Assembly (NCBI RefSeq): GCF_007829035.1
Contig: NZ_VIVQ01000001.1
Span: 434,001 to 498,000 of the forward strand
Reading direction: 5' to 3'
Origin: Rudaeicoccus suwonensis
GTDB lineage: Bacteria > Actinomycetota > Actinomycetes > Actinomycetales > Dermatophilaceae
DNA length: 64,000 bases
Shown: positions 18,262-27,775 of the stretch, piece after piece
Layout: the number at the start of each line of letters is the position of its first letter
Numbering within the stretch: position 1 is the first letter of the stretch
Made by a program: the position numbers and the translations under genes
The notes under the pieces: model-generated
What the model saw: only the letters and a program-made list of their open reading frames with translations
Database searches by the model: none
What the model was told of the DNA's origin: nothing

Positions 18262-18902
18262 CCTTGGTGTGCTCCTTCTGAGGCGGTGACTGACATGCCC
18301 GTTGCCGAGGCGCCCATCATCGACAACGACAACTGCACGTGTCTGCGCGCGATCGCCGACGGATCATCGGCGCCGTGTGGGTCGTACCACCCGGCGATGC
18401 CCTGGCACATCGACAATATGGCCCGCGCGCAGTCCGCGACCCATGGTGTGCTGAATTCCCCGCTGCGCAATCCTTGTTCGAGGCAGTCGCGCAACAGGCT
18501 CTCGAGTGCATCCCGCCGTGCGACATACCGAGCCCGGTGCTCATCGGTGAGCGATCGCAGTTCGGAATGCAGGAACGCCAGCTTCGCGTGCTGCGCCATG
18601 TAGAGCGCGATCGCCTCGACGATCGCCGCGAGTCGGGCGACCGGGTCGGCTCCTGCTTCGTCGGCTGCTGCGCGGGTGTGGGAGTCGACGAGGTCCATGG
18701 CCCGCTCGAGCAGCGCGACGAGCAGTGCCTGCTTGTTCTCGTAGTGGTAGTACAGCGCCGGCACGGTGACCCCGAGTCGCCCGGCGATGTTGCGCACGGA
18801 GGTGCCGTCGTAGCCGTGCTCGACGAACTCCGCGAGCGAGGCCTGCAGGATCGGGGGCAGGTCCGCGTCGGGGTAGCGGCGCCAGTCGGTGATGGCAGAC
18901 AT
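18258..18902 (-). CDS. TetR-family transcriptional regulator of the fatty-acid island
   Basis: This 214-residue protein has an N-terminal helix-turn-helix (residues about 15-60: ASLAEFVEHGYDGTSVRN, then RLGVTVPALYYHYENK). Its helical ligand domain resembles KstR2/FadR-like TetR proteins that sense acyl-CoA. It is the promoter-proximal gene of the leftward operon and is divergent from the CoA-ligase operon. Both promoters share a 94-bp gap containing a TAGCG-AG-CGCTA dyad. It most likely represses both arms and itself until an acyl-CoA appears. Confidence 0.88.
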   Translation of the reverse strand: MSAITDWRRYPDADLPPILQASLAEFVEHGYDGTSVRNIAGRLGVTVPALYYHYENKQALLVALLERAMDLVDSHTRAAADEAGADPVARLAAIVEAIALYMAQHAKLAFLHSELRSLTDEHRARYVARRDALESLLRDCLEQGLRSGEFSTPWVADCARAILSMCQGIAGWYDPHGADDPSAIARRHVQLSLSMMGASATGMSVTASEGAHQG

Positions 18903-18933
18903 CGAAATCCTTTCCCGAATTCGACTGTCAGCT

Positions 18934-18945
18934 TAGCGAGCGCTA
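18934..18945. promoter_or_regulatory. TetR operator candidate between the two fatty-acid operons
   Basis: TAGCG-AG-CGCTA is a perfect 12-bp dyad, 32 bp from the tetR start and 52 bp from the CoA-ligase start. On the rightward strand it abuts TATGTC, a possible -10 box. The position suits one repressor controlling both directions. Confidence 0.55.
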
Positions 18946-18996
18946 TGTCAGTATGTGGGTCTACCGCCCATGACGTGCCGGGAAGATGGAAACCAG

Positions 18997-20592
18997 ATGA
19001 CCGTGCCTGCTGATGCCGTCCCGATGGATGAAGCCACTCGTGCCGTTCGCCGGATCACCTGGCCCAACCTGCTGCGGCGACACGCCTTCCAACTCGGCGA
19101 GCGCACCGCCATACGGTGGCAGGGTCGATCCGTCAGTTGGCGCGAATTCGACCGTTTCGCAGACGATTTCGCCGACGCGCTGTATGCCGCAGGCGTTCGT
19201 GCCGGTGACCGCGTCGCGCTGCTGATGCTCAACCGGCCCGAGTTCATCTACGCGACCATCGGGGCGCAGCGCATCGGAGCCGTTGTGGTGCCGGTCAACT
19301 TCCGCTTCGCGCCCCCGGAGTTGGCGCATGTGCTGGGCGTCGTCGAGCCGGCCGTGGTCGTCGTCGATGTGCCACTGTTGCCCGGGCTGCAGGCGGCGCT
19401 GGCAACCACGCAGCAGCGGCCGGTCGTGGTGGCGACCGGTGCGAGCGAGCCGATCGACGGCATACAGACCTATGCGCAGTTCGCCTCCGGCGACCACCCT
19501 GAGCATCCGCTCGTCGACGTGGCCGAAAACGACCCGGCACTCATCATGTTCACCTCTGGCACCACCGGACGCCCCAAGGGCGCCACGCTCAGTCACCTCA
19601 ACATGCACGGCAACGGCCTTACCTGTGTGCAGGCGTGGAACAGCCGCGAGGACGACATCACCCTCCTGGCGACACCGCTGTTTCACATCGGCGGCATCGG
19701 AGTCTGCTCGGGGACGTTGTTGGCCGGGAGTTCGATCGTCTTGCAGGAGACCGGCCTCTTCGACGCCGGCGCGACCCTGGATCTGATGGAACGAGAACGG
19801 GTTACGGGCACCTTCCTCGTGCCGGCGCAGTGGCAGACCGTCGTCGCCGAGCAGGAGCGCCAGCCGCGCGAGATCTGCCTGCGGGTGCTCAGCTGGGGCG
19901 CGGCTCCGGCCACCGAGCACCTGCTGCGCCGGATGAGCGAGGTCTTTCCCGGAGGCTCCAGCATCGCGGTCTTCGGGCAGAGCGAGATGAGCCCCATCAC
20001 GTGCGTGCTGCACGAGCAGGACGCAATCCGCAAACTCGGCTCCGTCGGTCGCCCGATCTCGACGTTGGCGGTCCGGGTGCTCGACCCGCTCGGGCACGAC
20101 GTCGCCCCGGGCGAGGTCGGCGAGATCGTCTATCGCGGTCCGACCCAGATGATGGGCTACTGGCGCGATCCGCAGGCCACCGCGGATGCCTTTGTCAACG
20201 GATGGTTCCGCAGTGGCGATCTGGTCCGCATCGACGACGAGGGCTTCGTCTTCGTGGTCGACCGCACCAAGGACATGGTGATCTCCGGCGGCGAGAACAT
20301 CTACTGCCTCGAGGTCGAGAACGTCCTTGCCGAACACCCGGACATCCTCGAAGTGACCGTGGTCGGCGGTCCCCACCCGACGTATGGCGAAACTCCTGTG
20401 GCCGTTGCGGTCCTCCGTGCCGGCGCACAACTCACGCTGCCGCAGCTGCGCGAGTGGGCCGACGGCCGCATTGCGCGTTACAAGCTGCCGACAGAACTGC
20501 ACCTGGTCGCTGCGCTGCCGCGTAATCCCAGCGGAAAGGTGCTCAAAGCCCAACTGCGGCAAGAGCTCTCAGCCGAAGGGAGCAGCGCGTGA
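18997..20592 (+). CDS. Fatty-acid-CoA ligase (FadD-type AMP-binding enzyme)
   Basis: The 531-residue ANL-superfamily enzyme has the ATP loop FTSGTTGRPKGATLSH and the acyl-pocket segment FGQSEMSPIT. The hinge region is GWFRSGDLVRID. The A8 motif is VDRTKDMVISGGENI and the adenylation lysine is in PRNPSGKVLK. It activates a carboxylic acid to its CoA thioester, the entry step of the island. I use ATG 18997, which has GATGGA upstream. GTG 18955 is also in frame but has no ribosome site. It begins a six-gene chain in which nearly every junction overlaps. Confidence 0.92.
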   Translation: MTVPADAVPMDEATRAVRRITWPNLLRRHAFQLGERTAIRWQGRSVSWREFDRFADDFADALYAAGVRAGDRVALLMLNRPEFIYATIGAQRIGAVVVPVNFRFAPPELAHVLGVVEPAVVVVDVPLLPGLQAALATTQQRPVVVATGASEPIDGIQTYAQFASGDHPEHPLVDVAENDPALIMFTSGTTGRPKGATLSHLNMHGNGLTCVQAWNSREDDITLLATPLFHIGGIGVCSGTLLAGSSIVLQETGLFDAGATLDLMERERVTGTFLVPAQWQTVVAEQERQPREICLRVLSWGAAPATEHLLRRMSEVFPGGSSIAVFGQSEMSPITCVLHEQDAIRKLGSVGRPISTLAVRVLDPLGHDVAPGEVGEIVYRGPTQMMGYWRDPQATADAFVNGWFRSGDLVRIDDEGFVFVVDRTKDMVISGGENIYCLEVENVLAEHPDILEVTVVGGPHPTYGETPVAVAVLRAGAQLTLPQLREWADGRIARYKLPTELHLVAALPRNPSGKVLKAQLRQELSAEGSSA

Positions 20593-21344
20593 GCGGCGTG
20601 CAGACGATCGTCGACGGCCCGGTGGTGACCGTGCGCTTCGATGCCCCCGAACGACTGAACGCCGTCGGTGGCGCGGCTGGCCAGGCCGTCATCGCGGCGG
20701 TCGAGCAGCTCGAGCGTGACGACGCACTGCGCGTGCTGGTGCTCACCGGCACCGGCCGGGCATTCTCCAGCGGCGCCGATCTGACCGGTGCCGACGGGCT
20801 GCGTCAGCGGCCGGTCGAGGCGATGGAGGCGACCAGCGCCGTCATACGTGCGCTGGTGGGATGCAGCAAGCCGGTCGTCGCGGCGGTCAACGGACTCGCC
20901 GCCGGCGTCGCCGTCGGATACGTGCTGGCCGCGGATATCGCTGTCGCTGCCCAGGATTCGTACCTCCTGCTGCCCTTCACCGGCATCGGTCTGATGCCGG
21001 ACGGCGGCACCACCGTGAGCTTCGCCGCGTCGGCCGGCCGAGCACGAGCGATGCGTGCGGCATTGCTCGGCGAGAAGGTGCCTGCCCGGCAGGCACTGGA
21101 GTGGGGCCTGATCTCACAGGTGTGCACAGCAGACGAGCTCGACGACGTGGTGGCGGCCATCTGCCGCACGCTCGTCGCCCGACCGGCCGCGGCGCTGACT
21201 GCCACGAAGCGGGCGGTCAACGCAGCATGTCTGCCGGAACTGGACGCCGCCCTCGACCGCGAGCGAGACGGCCAACTGACACAGTTCGAAGACCCCGAAT
21301 TCGCCGCCCGTGCAGCTGCTTTCGTGCGGGGAGGGCGTTCGTGA
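20589..21344 (+). CDS. Enoyl-CoA hydratase/isomerase family protein
   Basis: A 251-residue crotonase-fold protein starts at a GTG overlapping the ligase stop. The oxyanion-hole segments GRAFSSGADLTG and NGLAAGVAVGYVLAADI are present. At the usual Glu144/Glu164 positions it reads FTGIGLMPDGGTT, where the first Glu appears replaced. It may therefore be an isomerase or hydrolase variant and not a standard hydratase. It lies between the CoA ligase and the racemase in one transcript. Confidence 0.84.
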   Translation: MSGVQTIVDGPVVTVRFDAPERLNAVGGAAGQAVIAAVEQLERDDALRVLVLTGTGRAFSSGADLTGADGLRQRPVEAMEATSAVIRALVGCSKPVVAAVNGLAAGVAVGYVLAADIAVAAQDSYLLLPFTGIGLMPDGGTTVSFAASAGRARAMRAALLGEKVPARQALEWGLISQVCTADELDDVVAAICRTLVARPAAALTATKRAVNAACLPELDAALDRERDGQLTQFEDPEFAARAAAFVRGGRS

Positions 21345-22510
21345 CCGGGCCGTTGAGCGGCATACGTGTCGTCGAGCTCGCGGCGATCGGCCCGGCGCCG
21401 TTCGCTGGAATGATGCTGGCCGATCTCGGCGCCGAGGTGATTCGGGTGGGACGCCTCGATGGCGATGATCAGGCGGCGACGGCGCCAACGCACGGCGTGC
21501 TCAACCGTGGCCGCCGCTGGATGCAACTCGACCTCAAGAAGCCCGAATCCCTTGAGATAGTGCGCAGACTCGCGGCCAGCGCCGACATCTTCACCGAGGG
21601 CTTCCGGCCCGGCGTCGCCGAACGGCTCGGCCTGGGACCGGATGTCCTGCTGGCGGACAATCCGCGGTTGGTCTACGGGCGGATGACCGGCTGGGGCCAG
21701 GACGGTCCGCGGGCGGCCTCCGCAGGCCACGACCTCGGTTACATCGCGCTGACCGGGGCGCTCCACCCGTGCGTCGATGCGACCGGCCGGCCGACGCCAC
21801 CGCTGAACATGCTCGGCGACTTCGGCGGCGGCGGGATGTTGCTGGTCGCCGGTGTGCTGGCGGCGCTGTGGTCGGCCGCGCGCACGGGTGAGGGACAGGT
21901 GGTCGACGCCGCGATCGTCGACGGCACCGCGCTGCTGACCGGCATGCACCAGGCGATGACCGGATCCGGGCTCTGGGCGCAACCACCGGGTGGCAATCTT
22001 TTCGACGGTGGTGCGCCGTTCTACGGCGTCTACGGCACACGTGACGACAAGTGGCTGTCGGTCGCGGCTATCGAGCCCAAGTTCTACGCGCTGCTGCTCG
22101 ACGGCCTGGGTCTTGATCTCGACCCGGCGCAGCAGAACGACCAAGCGACCTGGCCTGCCACCAAAGCGGTGATCGCAGAACGCATTCGAGGCCGTGACCG
22201 CGCCGAGTGGGAGCAGGTCTTCGCCGGCTCCGACGCGTGTGTCGCCCCCGTGCTCGACCCGTCCGAGGCTGCCTCGGACGACCAGCTGAAGGCTCGTGGC
22301 ACGTATGTCGAGCGTGACGGGTTACGGCATCCATCACCCGCGCCGCGCTTCTCAGGTACGCCCACCGAGTTACCTGTATCGACCAGCGGCGATGAGACCG
22401 CACAGATCCTGCACGAGCTGGGATACGCCGAAGACCACCTTGTCGAGTTCACCCGGAGCGGAGTCATCCGTGACGCAGCCGCCGACCGGCATACGAAAGG
22501 AAACGTCTGA
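21341..22510 (+). CDS. Alpha-methylacyl-CoA racemase (CaiB/BaiF class III CoA-transferase fold)
   Basis: Starting at GTG 21341 (overlapping the previous stop), this 389-residue protein has His130 in GHDLGY, Asp160 in MLGDFGGGG and Glu245 in VAAIEPKFY. These are exactly four residues beyond His126, Asp156 and Glu241 of mycobacterial Mcr. That set marks racemases and not CoA transferases. The enzyme interconverts 2R- and 2S-methylacyl-CoA so that the acyl-CoA dehydrogenases can act. It therefore implies that the island handles 2-methyl-branched chains such as isoprenoid or sterol side chains. Longer upstream reading is an overlap with the hydratase gene. Confidence 0.88.
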   Translation: MTGPLSGIRVVELAAIGPAPFAGMMLADLGAEVIRVGRLDGDDQAATAPTHGVLNRGRRWMQLDLKKPESLEIVRRLAASADIFTEGFRPGVAERLGLGPDVLLADNPRLVYGRMTGWGQDGPRAASAGHDLGYIALTGALHPCVDATGRPTPPLNMLGDFGGGGMLLVAGVLAALWSAARTGEGQVVDAAIVDGTALLTGMHQAMTGSGLWAQPPGGNLFDGGAPFYGVYGTRDDKWLSVAAIEPKFYALLLDGLGLDLDPAQQNDQATWPATKAVIAERIRGRDRAEWEQVFAGSDACVAPVLDPSEAASDDQLKARGTYVERDGLRHPSPAPRFSGTPTELPVSTSGDETAQILHELGYAEDHLVEFTRSGVIRDAAADRHTKGNV

Positions 22511-23727
22511 TGCCCACCGAAGCCTTCATCTTTGAGGCTGTTCGCACTCCGCGTGGTCGCGGGAAGGCGACCGGATCACTGCACGAGGTCAAGCCGATCA
22601 AGCTCGTCACCGGACTCATCGACGAGGTGCGGCGGCGCAATCCTTCCCTCGACGTGGCGGCCATCGACGATGTCGTGCTCGGCGTCGTCAGCCCGCTCGG
22701 CGACCAGGGTTCGGTGATCGCCAAGACGGCAGCACTTGCGGCGGGGCTGCCGCCGACGACGGCTGGTGTGCAGTTGGACAGGTTCTGCGCGAGCGGGCTG
22801 GAGGCGGTCAACACCGCTGCGGAGAAAGTGCGCTCGGGGTGGCACGACCTGATCCTGGCTGGGGGAGTCGAGTCGATGTCCCGTGTGCCGATGGGCTCAG
22901 ACGGCGGCGCGTGGGCCTATGACCCGGAGACCGCGCACGCCACCGGGTTCGTTCCGCAGGGCATCGGCGCCGACCTCATCGCCACCATCGAGGGCTGGAG
23001 CCGCGAGGACGTCGACACGTATGCCGCCGAAAGCCAGAATCGCGCCGGCAAGGCACAGGCGGACGGTCGGTTCGACCGGTCGGTGGTGCCCGTGCGCGAC
23101 AACAACGGCCTCGTCGTGCTCGAGCGAGATGAATTCCTGCGACCGCAGACCACCGTCGAGAGCTTGGCGTCGCTCAAGCCGTCGTTCGCGACCATCGGTG
23201 ATCAGGCCGGCTTCGACGCCGTGGCCCTGCAGAAATATCACTGGATCGAGCGGATCAACCACGTGCATCATGCCGGCAACTCCAGTGGCATCGTCGACGG
23301 CGCCGCTCTGATGCTCATCGGTTCGCAGGAGGCGGGCGACGCGCAGGGGCTCACCGCGCGTGGGCGTGTCGTGGCCACAGCCGTCAGCGGAGCCGATCCG
23401 ACGATCATGCTCACCGGGCCGGCACCTGCTGCGCGAAAAGCGCTGGCGCGAGCCGGAATGCAGGTCGGTGACATCGACCTGTTCGAGGTCAACGAAGCCT
23501 TCGCCGCGGTGCCGATGCGCTTCATGCGGGACCTCGACGTCGACCACGAGATCGTCAACGTCAACGGTGGCGCAATCGCACTCGGTCACCCACTGGGCGC
23601 GACCGGCGCGATGATCCTGGGCACGCTGCTGGACGAGTTGGACCGACAGGACAAGCGATTCGGCCTGGCGACGCTGTGCGTCGGCGGAGGCATGGGCATC
23701 GCCACCATCATCGAGAGGACCAACTGA
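22510..23727 (+). CDS. fadA: Acetyl-CoA C-acyltransferase (thiolase), FadA type
   Basis: The 405-residue thiolase has the acylated cysteine Cys93 in [10 protein letters not shown], the loop [13 protein letters not shown], and the His motif [15 protein letters not shown]. The second cysteine is in LCVGGGMG near the C-terminus. It cleaves 3-ketoacyl-CoA with CoA. Its ATG overlaps the TGA of the racemase. The next gene encodes the hydratase/dehydrogenase partner, giving a FadA-FadB pair. Confidence 0.93.
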   Translation: MPTEAFIFEAVRTPRGRGKATGSLHEVKPIKLVTGLIDEVRRRNPSLDVAAIDDVVLGVVSPLGDQGSVIAKTAALAAGLPPTTAGVQLDRFCASGLEAVNTAAEKVRSGWHDLILAGGVESMSRVPMGSDGGAWAYDPETAHATGFVPQGIGADLIATIEGWSREDVDTYAAESQNRAGKAQADGRFDRSVVPVRDNNGLVVLERDEFLRPQTTVESLASLKPSFATIGDQAGFDAVALQKYHWIERINHVHHAGNSSGIVDGAALMLIGSQEAGDAQGLTARGRVVATAVSGADPTIMLTGPAPAARKALARAGMQVGDIDLFEVNEAFAAVPMRFMRDLDVDHEIVNVNGGAIALGHPLGATGAMILGTLLDELDRQDKRFGLATLCVGGGMGIATIIERTN

Positions 23728-23729
23728 CC

Positions 23730-25901
23730 GTGTCCGACACCTTGCAGACCACCACGATCAGCGGCCGGCGCGACGACGCCGGCATCGTGACCGTCGTCAT
23801 CGACGACCCGGCCGGTTCGGCGAATGTCATGAACGACGCCTTCCGTCAGTCGCTGCACGGATGTGTGGACTGGCTCGAGAAGACACGCGACGACGTCACC
23901 GGTGTGGTGCTCACCAGCGCCAAGAAGACCTTTTTCGCCGGCGGTGATCTCACCCGGCTGCGCGAGGTGACACCGGACACCGCCGAGGAGTTCTTCACCG
24001 GCGCCGAGGCGATGAAGGCCGACCTCCGACGCCTTGAGACCTTCGGGTTTCCCGTCGTCGCAGTCCTTTCCGGCTCAGCGCTCGGTGGCGGCCTGGAGAT
24101 TGCGCTGGCCTGTCACCACCGCATCGCGGTCGACAACCGCAGCAGCTTCGGGTTCCCGGAAGTCACCCTCGGATTGTTGCCCGGCGGTGGGGGAGTCACG
24201 CGCACTGTCCGCATGCTCGGGCTGGCGGACGCGCTCACCAAGGTGCTCGGCCAAGGCGCGAAGTTCCGCCCTGCGCAGGCCGTCGAGCTCGGGCTTGTCG
24301 ACGCCCTTGCGCCCGACGAGCAAGCTGCAGTCACCGCCGCCCACGAGTGGATCGCTCAGCACCCGGAAGTCCACAAGCCTTGGGACGTCAAGGGATTCAA
24401 GATTCCTGGCGGGACTCCCGCGGGCGGTCCGATCAAGGAGTTCATTCCCGCCTTCACCGCATCGCTGACCAAACAGCTGAAGGGCGCGCCCTACCCCGCG
24501 CCATACGCGATCCTGGCCGCGGCGGTCGAGGGATCACAGGTCGACTTCGACACGGCATCCCGGATCGAGAGCCGCTATCTCACCGAGCTGGCCGCCGGGC
24601 AGATCAGCAAGAACATGATCCAGGCGTTCTTCTTCGACCTGCAGGGCATCAAGAAGGGCGCCTCACGACCCGGCGGTATCGAGCCTCGCAAGGCCCACCG
24701 CGTCGGGGTGCTCGGGGCCGGGATGATGGGCGCAGGCATCGCCTACTCCCTGGCCAAGGTCGGCATCGACGTCGTCCTGAAGGACGTCGACGAGGCCGCC
24801 GCGCAGAAGGGCAAGGGGTACTCGATCGGATTGTGCGACAAGGCAGTTGGCCGCGGGCGTATGACGCAGGCCGCCGCCGACGCACTGCTGGCGCACATCA
24901 CTCCCACCAGTGACCCCGAAGCCCTGGCCGGATGCGACACCGTCATCGAGGCGGTCTTCGAGGATCCACAGCTCAAGAGCCGTGTCTTCGCAGAGGTCGT
25001 CGGCCACGTCGCACCGGACGCGCTGTTGTGCTCCAACACCTCGACCCTGCCGATCACCGGCCTGGCCAAGGACATCGAGCGACCGGCCGACTTCATCGGA
25101 CTGCACTTCTTTTCCCCGGTGGACAAGATGCAGCTGGTCGAGATCATCGTCGGTGCGAAGACCAGCACCGAATCCGTCGCGCACGCCTACGATCTCGTGC
25201 TGCAGTTGGGCAAGACGCCGATCGTCGTGCAGGATTCACGCGGCTTCTTCACCTCCCGGGTCATCGGCACCTTCACCGGTGAGGGCTTGGCCATGCTTGC
25301 CGAGGGTGTGAATCCGGTCAGCCTCGAGCGGGCCGCGACGCAGGCGGGGTACCCGGTCGGCACCTTGCAGATCAGCGACGAGCTCAACCTCGAACTCATG
25401 CAGAAGATCCAGCGTGCGACCGCTGCTGCTGCGGAAGCGGAGGGTGCGACACCGCCACAGCATCCGTCATACGCGGTGGTCGACGAGATGATTCGCCAGG
25501 GCCGTCCGAACCGTAAGAGCGGCAAGGGTTTCTACGACTACGACGAGTCCGGCCGGCGAGGTTCGCTCTGGCCCGGCCTCGCGACGCTCTTTCCGGTGGC
25601 CGCCGAGCAACCGCCGATGCAGGACATCAAGGACAGGTTCTTGTTCGTCGAGGCGCTGGAGTCGGTGCGCTGCGTGCAGGAAGGCGTGATCACGGCAGCT
25701 GCCGACGCCAACATCGGCTCGATCCTGGGCATCGGCTACCCGGCCTGGACCGGCGGCGTGCTGCAGTTCATCAACGGGTATGCCGGTGGGCTGACCGGAT
25801 TCATCGCACGGGCGCAGGAACTGGAAGCGGCATACGGGCCACGTTTCGCTGTGCCGGAACTGTTGCAGGAGAAGGCAACTCGAGGAGAGAGGTTCGAATG
25901 A
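23730..25901 (+). CDS. fadB: Bifunctional enoyl-CoA hydratase / 3-hydroxyacyl-CoA dehydrogenase (FadB/FadJ)
   Basis: The start is GTG 23730, two bases after the thiolase stop, and the protein has 723 residues. Residues about 1-300 are a crotonase domain with [24 protein letters not shown] and [14 protein letters not shown], so both catalytic glutamates are plausible. From about 325 a NAD-binding domain starts with [15 protein letters not shown]. It continues through SNTSTLPI and [13 protein letters not shown] with the catalytic His, and a C-terminal helical domain contains [13 protein letters not shown]. It performs hydration and NAD-dependent oxidation and partners the thiolase just upstream. 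Confidence 0.93.
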   Translation: MSDTLQTTTISGRRDDAGIVTVVIDDPAGSANVMNDAFRQSLHGCVDWLEKTRDDVTGVVLTSAKKTFFAGGDLTRLREVTPDTAEEFFTGAEAMKADLRRLETFGFPVVAVLSGSALGGGLEIALACHHRIAVDNRSSFGFPEVTLGLLPGGGGVTRTVRMLGLADALTKVLGQGAKFRPAQAVELGLVDALAPDEQAAVTAAHEWIAQHPEVHKPWDVKGFKIPGGTPAGGPIKEFIPAFTASLTKQLKGAPYPAPYAILAAAVEGSQVDFDTASRIESRYLTELAAGQISKNMIQAFFFDLQGIKKGASRPGGIEPRKAHRVGVLGAGMMGAGIAYSLAKVGIDVVLKDVDEAAAQKGKGYSIGLCDKAVGRGRMTQAAADALLAHITPTSDPEALAGCDTVIEAVFEDPQLKSRVFAEVVGHVAPDALLCSNTSTLPITGLAKDIERPADFIGLHFFSPVDKMQLVEIIVGAKTSTESVAHAYDLVLQLGKTPIVVQDSRGFFTSRVIGTFTGEGLAMLAEGVNPVSLERAATQAGYPVGTLQISDELNLELMQKIQRATAAAAEAEGATPPQHPSYAVVDEMIRQGRPNRKSGKGFYDYDESGRRGSLWPGLATLFPVAAEQPPMQDIKDRFLFVEALESVRCVQEGVITAAADANIGSILGIGYPAWTGGVLQFINGYAGGLTGFIARAQELEAAYGPRFAVPELLQEKATRGERFE

Positions 25902-27043
25902 CGACCCGTGAGCTGTTCGACGAAGACCACGAGGCATTCCGCCGCTCGGCGCGGGCGTTCCTGCAACGGGAGGCGGTGCCGCACCGCGAGCAGTGGGACG
26001 CCGACGGCATCGTCTCGCGCGATGCCTGGCTGGCGGCCGGTCGCGCGGGGATGATCGGTATGGCGGTGCCCGAGGAGTTCGGCGGTGGTGGTCAGCCGGA
26101 CTTCCGGTTCAACACCGTCTTCACCGAGGAGTCCGTCGCGGCCGAGGTTACCGGTCTGGGTGTGGGCCTGGAGAACGACATCATCATCCCGTATCTGCTG
26201 CAGCTGGCCACCGAGGAGCAGAAGCGGCGCTGGCTGCCCGAGGTGTGCACCGGCGAGAAGATCCTGGCCATCGGTATGACGGAACCCGGTGCCGGCAGCG
26301 ACCTGCAGGGTATAGCCACGACTGCGGTCGACAAAGGTGACCACTACCTGCTGAATGGTCGAAAGACATTCATCTCCAACGGGATTCTCGCAGACCTGGT
26401 GATCGTGGTGGCCAAGACGGATCCGAACGCCGGTCACAAGGGCATCAGCCTCCTGGTGGTCGAGCGCGGTATGCCGGGCTTCGAACGCGGCCGCAATCTT
26501 GACAAGCTCGGGCTGCACGCGCAGGACACCGCAGAGCTCATCTTCGAGGACGTCCGTGTGCCCAAGGAAAACCTGCTCGGTGCCGAGGGCAGCGGTTTCA
26601 TCTCGCTCATGCAGAACCTCCCGCAGGAGCGACTGTCCATCGCTGTCATCGCCGTCACGTCCATCGAGCGCATCCTGCAGCTCTGCCTGGACTACGCCAA
26701 GGACCGCACGGCCTTCGGCCGACCGATCGGCGCCTTCCAGCACAACCGCTTCGTCCTCGCCGAGATGGCGACAGAGGCGCGCATCGCCCGCGTCTACGTC
26801 GACGACTGCATCCGCCGCCATGTCGCCGGTGAACTCGATGCCGCCGAGGCGTCGGGTGCGAAGTACTGGACCACCGAGCTGCAGAAGAAGATCGTCGACG
26901 CCGGTGTGCAACTGCACGGCGGTTACGGCTATATGACCGAGTACCCCATCGCGCGTGCCTATGCCGACAGCCGGATCCAGACGATCTACGGCGGCACCAC
27001 CGAGATCATGAAGGAGATAGTGGGGCGTTCGCTCGGGATCTGA
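25898..27043 (+). CDS. Acyl-CoA dehydrogenase
   Basis: The 381-residue enzyme ends the rightward operon and overlaps fadB by ATGA. It has IGMTEPGAGSDLQGI for FAD and substrate contacts, LNGRKTFISNG, and near the end QLHGGYGYMTEYPIARAYADSRIQTIYGGTTEIMKEI. It introduces the 2,3-double bond into acyl-CoA. With the ACAD11-like gene on the opposite arm, the island has two dehydrogenases of different subfamilies. Confidence 0.92.
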   Translation: MTTRELFDEDHEAFRRSARAFLQREAVPHREQWDADGIVSRDAWLAAGRAGMIGMAVPEEFGGGGQPDFRFNTVFTEESVAAEVTGLGVGLENDIIIPYLLQLATEEQKRRWLPEVCTGEKILAIGMTEPGAGSDLQGIATTAVDKGDHYLLNGRKTFISNGILADLVIVVAKTDPNAGHKGISLLVVERGMPGFERGRNLDKLGLHAQDTAELIFEDVRVPKENLLGAEGSGFISLMQNLPQERLSIAVIAVTSIERILQLCLDYAKDRTAFGRPIGAFQHNRFVLAEMATEARIARVYVDDCIRRHVAGELDAAEASGAKYWTTELQKKIVDAGVQLHGGYGYMTEYPIARAYADSRIQTIYGGTTEIMKEIVGRSLGI

Positions 27044-27070
27044 CCAGTTTCACCTGCCTACAGTGGCGCC

Positions 27071-27775
27071 ATGTCGACTCCCGAGACAGCCGCCACTCGC
27101 GGGCTCGTGATGGTGGTCGAGGACGAACCCTCGATCGCCGAACTGGTCCGCATGCAGTTGGCGCGCGCCGGATACGGCGTCCACCTCGAACGTGACGGTG
27201 CCCAGGCGCTGGCCGCGATCGGTCGCCTCCGGCCGGTCGCGGTGATCCTGGACATCGGCTTGCCCGGCCTCGACGGCATCGAGGTGTGCCGCCAGCTGCG
27301 TGCCGGAAACGACTGGACCCCAGTGCTTTTCACCACCGCGCGAGACGACGAGATTGATCGGATCCTCGGTCTCGAGCTGGGCGCGGACGACTACATCACC
27401 AAGCCGTTCTCGCCGCGTGAGCTCGTTGCGCGGGTGGCTACGGTGCTACGTCGAACCTCCGGCACGCCGGGACGTTCTCGCTTGCTGCGCCTCGGCTCGC
27501 TCGTCCTCGACCCGGCCGCGCGTCGCGCTGCGGCCGATGATCGTGACATCCCCCTGACAGCAACGGAATTCGACCTGTTGCATTTCCTCATGGGCAATCC
27601 CGGGCAGGTCTTCAGCCGCGATCAGCTGCTGAGCCAGGTCTGGGGGTATGCCGCGCTGGACGGCGGTCGCACGGTCGACGTGCACGTCGCGCAGGTGCGC
27701 GCCAAACTTGGCGACGCCAGCCCGATCCGGACGGTCCGTGGCGTGGGCTACAGCGCAGAGGAGCCGCGGTTGTGA
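27071..27775 (+). CDS. OmpR/PhoB-family response regulator
   Basis: A 234-residue regulator with a receiver domain (acidic pair in VVEDEP, phospho-acceptor Asp61 in ILDIGLPG, Lys in TKPFSPREL). A winged-helix output domain follows, with TATEFDLLHFLM and the recognition helix region GRTVDVHVAQVRAKLG. The ATG lies seven bases after TACAGT (27059-27064), so it is probably leaderless. Its stop overlaps the start of the sensor kinase. The convergent secreted DUF5666 gene may be a target, by position only. Confidence 0.93.
   Translation: MSTPETAATRGLVMVVEDEPSIAELVRMQLARAGYGVHLERDGAQALAAIGRLRPVAVILDIGLPGLDGIEVCRQLRAGNDWTPVLFTTARDDEIDRILGLELGADDYITKPFSPRELVARVATVLRRTSGTPGRSRLLRLGSLVLDPAARRAAADDRDIPLTATEFDLLHFLMGNPGQVFSRDQLLSQVWGYAALDGGRTVDVHVAQVRAKLGDASPIRTVRGVGYSAEEPRL

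Noticed and set aside
18961..20562. Open frame of 533 codons on the minus strand
   Set aside because: It lies wholly antisense to the CoA-ligase gene, is rich in Arg, His, Asp and Gly, has no family motif, and arises from GC3 bias.
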